NCBI GenBank assembly: GCA_035500455.1
Contig: DATJXG010000226.1
Coordinates: 1-46,430, forward strand
Source of the DNA: DATJXG01 sp035500455
GTDB lineage: Bacteria; Acidobacteriota; Terriglobia; Terriglobales; Acidobacteriaceae
Length of the DNA stretch: 46,430 bases
Direction of reading: 5' to 3'
Below are positions 41,601 to 46,430 of this stretch, one piece after another. Position 1 is the stretch's first letter; each line of letters starts with the position of its first letter. The notes below the pieces were generated by a model that had not been told where the DNA came from, did no database searches, and worked only from the letters and a program-made list of their open reading frames with translations. The position numbers and the translations under genes were made by a program.

Positions 41601-43100
41601 TTAAGGTTTTGGGTTTCCGGCTTTCCACCGCAGCACAGGCCTGCGGGCAGCCGCCGTTTCATCCAACCGCGAAACCCGCGTAGAATGCGGCGCGTTCAGC
41701 GCAATCTGCGGGTCCTCTTCCACTTCCTCCGCGATCGACTTCATCGCCTCAATCAGCAGATCCAGTTCTTCCCTGGACTCACTCTCCGTAGGCTCGATCA
41801 TCAGCGCTCCGGAAACAATCAAGGGAAATGCCGTGGTATAGGGATGGAACCCGTAATCGATCAGCCGCTTGGCCAGGTCCATGGTGCGAACGCCTTTTTT
41901 CGCCTGCAGCTTGTCGCTGAACACCACCTCGTGCATCGACGGCGTGGAATACGGCAGATCGTAAATCCCTTCCAGACCCTTGCGAATGTAGTTGGCGTTC
42001 AGCACCGCGTCTTCAGTAGTCTGGCGCAGGCCATCGGGACCATTCGCCAGGATGTAGGCCAGCGCCCGCACAAACATCCCAAAGTTCCCATAGAAAGCCC
42101 GCACTCGTCCCACTGTGTGTGGCCGGTCATAATCGAATCCCAGCGTGCCATCCGCCTTAGTCACGACGACCGGCGTGGGCAGAAACGGCTCCAGAGTTTT
42201 GCGAATCGCCACCGGCCCCGACCCGGGCCCTCCGCCTCCATGCGGCGTAGAGAAAGTCTTGTGCAGGTTCAGGTGCATCACGTCCACGCCGAAGTCGCCC
42301 GGGCGGACCTTGCCCACCAGCGCGTTCATGTTGGCGCCGTCCATGTAGAGCAGGCCGCCCTTGGCATGCAGGATGTCGGCGATCTTGTGAATCTCCTGCT
42401 CGAACACGCCGAGCGTATTGGGATTGGTGAGCATGAGCGCCGCGACTTCATCATTCATCTGCGCGGCGAGCGCGCCCACGTCCACCATGCCCTGTGCACT
42501 CGATTTCAGATTCTCCACCGCGTAGCCGACTGTCGCTGCAGTCGCAGGATTGGTTCCGTGGGCGGAATCAGGAATCAGAACTTTCTTGCGCGGTGCGCCC
42601 TTCGACTGGTGGTAAGCCCGCACCATCAGCAGCCCGGTAAGCTCCCCGTGCGCCCCAGCCGCAGGCTGCAGCGTGATCGCCTCCATGCCGGTGATTTCCA
42701 GCAGGCACTCGCTGAGCGTCTTCATGATGCGCAGCGCTCCCTGCGAAATCCGCTCCGGCTGGTAGGGATGCGCATTGGCGATGCCCTCCAGCCGCGAAAC
42801 CACTTCGTTCACCCGCGGGTTGTACTTCATGGTGCAGGAGCCCAGCGGATACATGCCGAGATCAATCGCGTAGTTCCAGGTGGAAAGGCGAGTGAAGTGG
42901 CGGATGATTTCGATCTCGCTGACTTCGGGCATCTGGCCCAGGTCTCTTCTTTCCTGTGAACCCAACAGCCTTTTCGTATCCACCTCGGGCACATCCAGCG
43001 GCGGCAGTTTCCAGGCTGCCTTCCCCGGCGAGGACTTCTCGAAGATCAGCCCTTCATTCTGATTCACGTGGCGCGTTGCTTTGGGAGTAGCGTGGGTCAT
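41601..43100 (-). CDS. gcvPB: Glycine dehydrogenase (decarboxylating) subunit 2
   Basis: A 499-aa PLP enzyme. The Schiff-base lysine is Lys281 in NLHKTFSTPHGGGGPG. Other conserved blocks are TRLSTWNYAIDLGMYPLGSC at about 70-90, PAAGAHGELTGL at about 147 and PDSAHGTNPATAATVG at about 178. With gcvPA it forms the P-protein that decarboxylates glycine and passes the aminomethyl group to GcvH. Start 43100 is chosen because the ATG overlaps the gcvPA stop (ATGA); the longer frame from 43226 lies inside gcvPA. Last gene of the operon. Confidence 0.97.
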   Translation of the reverse strand: MTHATPKATRHVNQNEGLIFEKSSPGKAAWKLPPLDVPEVDTKRLLGSQERRDLGQMPEVSEIEIIRHFTRLSTWNYAIDLGMYPLGSCTMKYNPRVNEVVSRLEGIANAHPYQPERISQGALRIMKTLSECLLEITGMEAITLQPAAGAHGELTGLLMVRAYHQSKGAPRKKVLIPDSAHGTNPATAATVGYAVENLKSSAQGMVDVGALAAQMNDEVAALMLTNPNTLGVFEQEIHKIADILHAKGGLLYMDGANMNALVGKVRPGDFGVDVMHLNLHKTFSTPHGGGGPGSGPVAIRKTLEPFLPTPVVVTKADGTLGFDYDRPHTVGRVRAFYGNFGMFVRALAYILANGPDGLRQTTEDAVLNANYIRKGLEGIYDLPYSTPSMHEVVFSDKLQAKKGVRTMDLAKRLIDYGFHPYTTAFPLIVSGALMIEPTESESREELDLLIEAMKSIAEEVEEDPQIALNAPHSTRVSRLDETAAARRPVLRWKAGNPKP

Positions 43101-44485
43101 CGTCCCACCTCCACGCCGTTCGGGGATTCGACGTTCTGCATAGCCCGCTGCGAACGCTCGCTTTCGGCAACCAGACCCGCCGCAGTGTCGATGGCGCTGC
43201 GGGTGGTGAGTTCGGTGCAGCACCACAGCGAGGCGTTCCCGAGTTCGGGATAGAACTTCCTCAGCGGCAGCCCGCCGACGATCTTGTGGCCCAGGATGCG
43301 GCTGTTGATAGCGCGGGGGTCTTCGTTGGTTTGCAGCACGAACTCGTTGAAGCGCGGCGCTCCGCCGAACAACACATTGCCATGCTTTCCGAATTGGCCG
43401 GTTGCATAAGCCGCTTTAGCCAGGTTCTGTTTCGCCAGCTCGCGCAGCCCCACCTTGCCATAGACATTCAGAAAGATGTTGACCATCAGCGCCACCAGCG
43501 CCTGGTTCGTGCAGATATTGGAAGTGGCCTTCTCCCGCCGAATGTGCTGCTCGCGCGTGGCCAGCGTAAGCACGAAGCCGCGCTTGCCATTGCGGTCGGT
43601 GGTCTGGCCCACCAGGCGGCCGGGCATCTGCCGGACATTCTGCTCCCGCGTCGCGATCACCCCGCAGTAAGGCCCGCCGAAACCCAGGGGCACACCGAAT
43701 GACTGCGCTTCCATGGAGATGATGTCGGCCTGGCGCGGCGGCTCTACAATCCCCAGCGAAACCGCCTCCGTGATCGATACCACCAGCAGCACGCCGCGTT
43801 TATGCGCAATCTCGGCAACCGCGGCTACGTCTTCAATCGTTCCGAAGAAATTTGGCGATTGAATCAGCAAGCACGCAGTTTCCGCGGTGAGCGCCCGCTC
43901 GATTTCTTCCGGGTTCACCCGCCCGTTTTCGCCGAACGAAACCGTCGAGATCGGCATGTTCTGCTGCGAGGCATAGGTGTCGAGCACCTCGCGATACTCC
44001 GGATGCACACTGCGCGCCACCGCGACGGAATGCCGCCCCGTCAGACGGCAGGCCATGAGCACCGCTTCCGTCGCCGCGGTCGAACCGTCGTACATCGAGG
44101 CATTGGCCACCTCCATGCCCGTAAGCTCGCAGATCATCGTCTGAAATTCGAAAATCGATTGCAACGTGCCCTGCGAAATCTCCGCCTGGTATGGGGTGTA
44201 CGCGGTGAGGAACTCTCCGCGTGAGATCAGCGAATCGATGATCACCGGGCGATAGTGCGAGTAAGCCCCGGCGCCGAGGAATGTGGCGTAGCCGTCGCCG
44301 TTTTCGCGGGAGCGCTCGCGGAACCAATCGAGAATCTCCGATTCCGCCATCTGCCGCGGCACTTTGAGGTCGCGCTGCAGGCGGTACTCCTCCGGGATCG
44401 GCGCGAACAGGTCGTCAATCGAGCGGGCGCCAATGGCCTTCAGCATGGCTTGGCGGTCAGCAGGGGACTTGGGTAGATAACGCAT
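43097..44485 (-). CDS. gcvPA: Glycine dehydrogenase (decarboxylating) subunit 1
   Basis: A 462-aa protein starting MRYLPKSPADRQAMLKAIGA, with the conserved FLGAGAYSHYRPVIIDSLISR, TAYTPYQAEISQGTLQSIFE, ELTGMEVANASMYDGSTAA and FGGPYCGVIATRE. It lacks the PLP lysine, which lies in subunit 2. Together they form the split P-protein typical of many non-proteobacterial groups. A 157-bp gap with heptad element B separates it from gcvH. I see no strong ribosome binding site. Confidence 0.97.
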   Translation of the reverse strand: MRYLPKSPADRQAMLKAIGARSIDDLFAPIPEEYRLQRDLKVPRQMAESEILDWFRERSRENGDGYATFLGAGAYSHYRPVIIDSLISRGEFLTAYTPYQAEISQGTLQSIFEFQTMICELTGMEVANASMYDGSTAATEAVLMACRLTGRHSVAVARSVHPEYREVLDTYASQQNMPISTVSFGENGRVNPEEIERALTAETACLLIQSPNFFGTIEDVAAVAEIAHKRGVLLVVSITEAVSLGIVEPPRQADIISMEAQSFGVPLGFGGPYCGVIATREQNVRQMPGRLVGQTTDRNGKRGFVLTLATREQHIRREKATSNICTNQALVALMVNIFLNVYGKVGLRELAKQNLAKAAYATGQFGKHGNVLFGGAPRFNEFVLQTNEDPRAINSRILGHKIVGGLPLRKFYPELGNASLWCCTELTTRSAIDTAAGLVAESERSQRAMQNVESPNGVEVGR

Positions 44486-44519
44486 TGGAAATAGTTAGAT
44501 GAGGGCTAGCCCCGTTTGG

Positions 44520-44641
44520 GATTTGCGATTTTCAATTGCCGATTGCCGATTTGAACTACGGGCACAGCAGCCGCTCCCGTTCGCAAGACCGCGGCTACCG
44601 CAAATTGCCAATCGAAAATCAGCAATCAGCAATCATCAATG
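44520..44641. repeat. Heptad repeat element B (between gcvH and gcvPA)
   Basis: Left arm 44520-44554 on the plus strand: GATTTGC, GATTTTC, AATTGCC, GATTGCC, GATTTGA. Right arm read on the minus strand from 44641 to 44600: CATTGAT, GATTGCT, GATTGCT, GATTTTC, GATTGGC, AATTTGC. The arms are inverted and could form a long imperfect hairpin in the gcv transcript. The right arm ends one base from the gcvH stop codon. Confidence 0.8.
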
Positions 44642-44642
44642 T

Positions 44643-45032
44643 CTAGTGTCCACCTTCCTCTGCCACGAACTTTTCATAATCCGCGGCGGAGAGCAGAGAA
44701 TCGAGTTCGCCCGGATTCTTCAGATTAATCTTCAGCATCCAGGCGGCGTGGGCATCGTGGTTGATGTTCTCGGGCGATTTGTTCAGCGATTCGTTCACTT
44801 CCGCCACCGTGCCGGAAGCGGGCGCGAACAGGTCCGAAACCGCCTTCACCGACTCGACCGTGCCAAAGACTTTGCCGGCGGTGATCTCCGAACCCACCTT
44901 GGGCAACTCCACAAAAACTATGTCGCCCAGCGACTCCTGCGCATGGCTCGTAATGCCGATGGTGGCGCTGGCGCCCTCGGCTTTGATCCACTCATGTTCC
45001 TTGGTGTATTTGAAGTCGGTTGGGTAGGCCAT
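44643..45032 (-). CDS. gcvH: Glycine cleavage system H protein
   Basis: A 129-aa lipoyl carrier. The lipoylated residue is Lys63 in GTVESVKAVSDLFAPASG. Other family blocks are KEHEWIKAEG at the start and GDIVFVELPKVGSEI before it. It shuttles the aminomethyl and reducing groups between P, T and L proteins. An AGGAG lies about 11 nt before the ATG. The gene follows gcvT by 56 bp. Confidence 0.97.
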   Translation of the reverse strand: MAYPTDFKYTKEHEWIKAEGASATIGITSHAQESLGDIVFVELPKVGSEITAGKVFGTVESVKAVSDLFAPASGTVAEVNESLNKSPENINHDAHAAWMLKINLKNPGELDSLLSAADYEKFVAEEGGH

Positions 45033-45088
45033 TTTGGGTCTAGCTCCTGGCTTGGAAACGTCATCTACGAAGCGGAAAACCTCCCTGG

Positions 45089-46234
45089 CTAATTCTTCTT
45101 CGGCCGCCGGTAAAACGGAGTCGGCACAACCTGCGCCTTCACTCCCTGGCCGCGAATCTCAACTTTGACCGTCGAACCCAAAGCCGCCAGCTGCGGCGGC
45201 ACGTACGCCAACGCGATGTTCTTTTTCAGAAACGGTGCCGGCGAACCGCTGGTGACGTACCCAATCTCGCGGCCGGACTCATCCTGCACCTTGTAGCCAT
45301 CGCGGGCAATGCCGCGCTCTACCATTTCGAGCCCCACCAGCGTGCGCTGCAGCGGCTCGCTCTTAGCTTTCTCCAGCGCCTTCCGCCCAATGAACTCCGG
45401 CTTCTCCATCTTGCAGAAACGGTCGAGCCCTGCTTCCCACACATTGATAGTATCGGAAATTTCGTGCTCGTAGAGCGGCAGCTTGCTCTCCAGGCGAAGC
45501 GTATTGCGGGAGCCGAGGCCGCAGGCAACGCACCCGAATTCGCGCCCCGCTGCAAGAAGTTCGTTCCACACCCGCGCGCTGGTTGCTTCATCGGAAGCAA
45601 TGTAAATCTCGAATCCGTCCTCTCCGGTATAGCCGGTGCGGGCGATCAGGATATTCTTCAGCCCGCAAACCGTCCCGCGGGTGAGCCAGTAAAACTTCAC
45701 CGCCGAAAGATCAACATCCGTGAGCTTCTGCAGCAGGTTGATGCCTTTCGGCCCCTGGATCGCGAGTTGGGTAAAGTTGTCGGAAAGATGCTCCACCTGG
45801 CAGTCAAACTGCCGCGTGTTGTCGCGCACCCAGTTGAAGTCTTTCTCCCGCGTGCCGGCGTTGATCACCAGCAAATAATCAACCTCGCCCAGGCGGTGGA
45901 CAATCACATCATCCACAAACGTCCCCTGCGGATAGAGCAGCGCCGAATACTGCGCCTGGCCGGCGGCGAGCCGGGAAGCATCATTCATGGAGATGTGCTG
46001 CACTGCGGCCAGAGCCTCCCGGCCAGAGAGGCGAATATCGCCCATGTGGCTCACATCAAAAATGCCCACGCCCGTGCGCACCGCCATGTGCTCAGCGATG
46101 ATTCCGCCGGAACACGGATACTCGACGGGCATGTCCCAGCCGTTGAACGCCACCATCTTCGCGCCCATCTGGCGATGGACAGCGTTAAGGGCGGTTTTGC
46201 GAATGGCGGGCGAAGCCGCTTCCACAGCGGACAA
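45089..46234 (-). CDS. gcvT: Glycine cleavage system T protein (aminomethyltransferase)
   Basis: The 381-aa protein has the GcvT fold: AFNGWDMPVEYPCSGGIIAE and GIFDVSHMGDIRLSG near the N-terminus, GYTGEDGFEIYIASDEA near residue 206, ETLxK-type RLESKLPLYEHEISD near 255, and a C-terminal barrel (GYVTSGSPAPFLKKNIALAY). It transfers the methylene group to tetrahydrofolate. No ATG is in frame between the upstream stop and the conserved region; a TTG at 46234 with GAGG 5 nt upstream is chosen, with GTG 46225 as an alternative. First gene of the operon. Confidence 0.96.
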   Translation of the reverse strand: MSAVEAASPAIRKTALNAVHRQMGAKMVAFNGWDMPVEYPCSGGIIAEHMAVRTGVGIFDVSHMGDIRLSGREALAAVQHISMNDASRLAAGQAQYSALLYPQGTFVDDVIVHRLGEVDYLLVINAGTREKDFNWVRDNTRQFDCQVEHLSDNFTQLAIQGPKGINLLQKLTDVDLSAVKFYWLTRGTVCGLKNILIARTGYTGEDGFEIYIASDEATSARVWNELLAAGREFGCVACGLGSRNTLRLESKLPLYEHEISDTINVWEAGLDRFCKMEKPEFIGRKALEKAKSEPLQRTLVGLEMVERGIARDGYKVQDESGREIGYVTSGSPAPFLKKNIALAYVPPQLAALGSTVKVEIRGQGVKAQVVPTPFYRRPKKN

Positions 46235-46284
46235 GAAAACCTCGACGGACGCAGGGGCTGGGCTGCCTGATTGATGGAACCCTT

Positions 46285-46314
46285 ACCCTACCACGCGGTT
46301 TTTGCGACGGTCAA
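46285..46314 (-). promoter_or_regulatory. Putative promoter of the gcv operon
   Basis: On the minus strand TTGACC (46314-46309) and TAGGGT (46290-46285) are 18 bp apart, giving a leader of about 45 nt before gcvT. No glycine-riboswitch fold is visible in this leader. Heptad element C lies directly upstream. Confidence 0.45.
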
Positions 46315-46335
46315 TCGGGGGGAATGATCATTTTT

Positions 46336-46398
46336 GATTGGTGATTTTTGATTTTCGATGGCCAATTGGCAATTGTCGATTGTCGATCTTCGAGTGAA
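46336..46398. repeat. Heptad repeat element C (upstream of gcvT)
   Basis: Plus strand reads as nine 7-mers: GATTGGT, GATTTTT, GATTTTC, GATGGCC, AATTGGC, AATTGTC, GATTGTC, GATCTTC, GAGTGAA. It is the same family as elements A and B. No inverted arm is seen before the window ends at 46430. Confidence 0.75.
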
Positions 46399-46430
46399 GC
46401 AGGCAGATCCCCGGCCGCCTATCCGCAGCC

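Noticed and set aside
41685..42959. 424-aa open frame on the plus strand inside gcvPB
   Set aside because: Antisense to a gene with all family motifs; composition is His/Arg/Gln-rich as expected for a shadow frame.
46235..46430. Glycine riboswitch upstream of gcvT
   Set aside because: The leader is only about 45 nt and shows no glycine aptamer core; the upstream sequence is taken up by heptad repeats.

Overview
The window looks like a chromosomal segment of an Acidobacteriota bacterium, probably class Terriglobia. This is an inference from the GC-rich Gram-negative gene set, the large Oar-like TonB-dependent receptor with a carboxypeptidase-regulatory N-terminal domain, the ABC-type FtsX-fold permease exporter, the split glycine decarboxylase (gcvPA/gcvPB), and small basic and stress proteins of the DUF3175/DUF6496/DUF1328 type. 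There are no phage, plasmid, IS or CRISPR genes.

Layout. (1) 1-7.1 kb: a LacI-family regulator (minus strand, cut by the left edge) diverges from a 1145-aa TonB-dependent receptor, followed by a coiled-coil porin. A near-perfect 20-bp LacI-type palindrome lies in the divergent region. (2) 7.1-14.3 kb: two small exported proteins, then a complete RND tripartite efflux operon (adaptor, permease, TolC) with overlapping stop/start codons and a small trailing gene. (3) 14.4-19.3 kb, minus strand: an exported LamG-GH2 glycosidase preceded by a second LacI-type operator, and a class I methyltransferase with a zinc-ribbon-like N-terminus. (4) 19.5-26.2 kb, minus strand: an unusual export operon of three consecutive HlyD-type adaptors, one MacB/FtsX-type permease and a TolC protein, with no ATPase gene. 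(5) 26.5-31.7 kb: a small unknown gene, a HAMP-SpoIIE phosphatase and, convergent to it, a very large c-di-GMP protein (membrane sensor, HD-GYP, GAF, GGDEF, PilZ). (6) 31.9-35.2 kb: a tRNA with CAU anticodon (probably tRNA-Ile2) and a cluster of stress and envelope-type small proteins, including a ferritin-like diiron protein. (7) 35.5-41.5 kb: aldo/keto reductase, CBS-pair protein, DoxX protein, VOC protein, DUF2911 protein, unknown small genes and a multi-pass TPR protein. (8) 41.6-46.2 kb, minus strand: the glycine cleavage operon gcvT-gcvH-gcvPA-gcvPB.

How they fit together. The left part suggests LacI-controlled uptake of a glycan-derived substrate (receptor, porin, glycosidase) beside drug- or toxin-type efflux. 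The middle carries two export machines and second-messenger or partner-switch signalling. The 32-35 kb cluster looks like a stress/stationary-phase block. The gcv operon feeds one-carbon metabolism.

The most interesting structure is non-coding. Three intergenic loci (38.07-38.18, 44.52-44.64, 46.34-46.40 kb) hold arrays of a degenerate 7-bp unit of the form (G/A)ATT(G/T)NN in strict heptad phase; two of them form inverted arms. Other notable signals are a 10-bp hairpin that buries the ribosome binding site of a histone-like gene, a repeated GGAGCAAGC motif around a DUF1328 gene, -10 boxes placed 6-11 nt from start codons (leaderless-type genes), and RND and GGDEF proteins with informative key residues.
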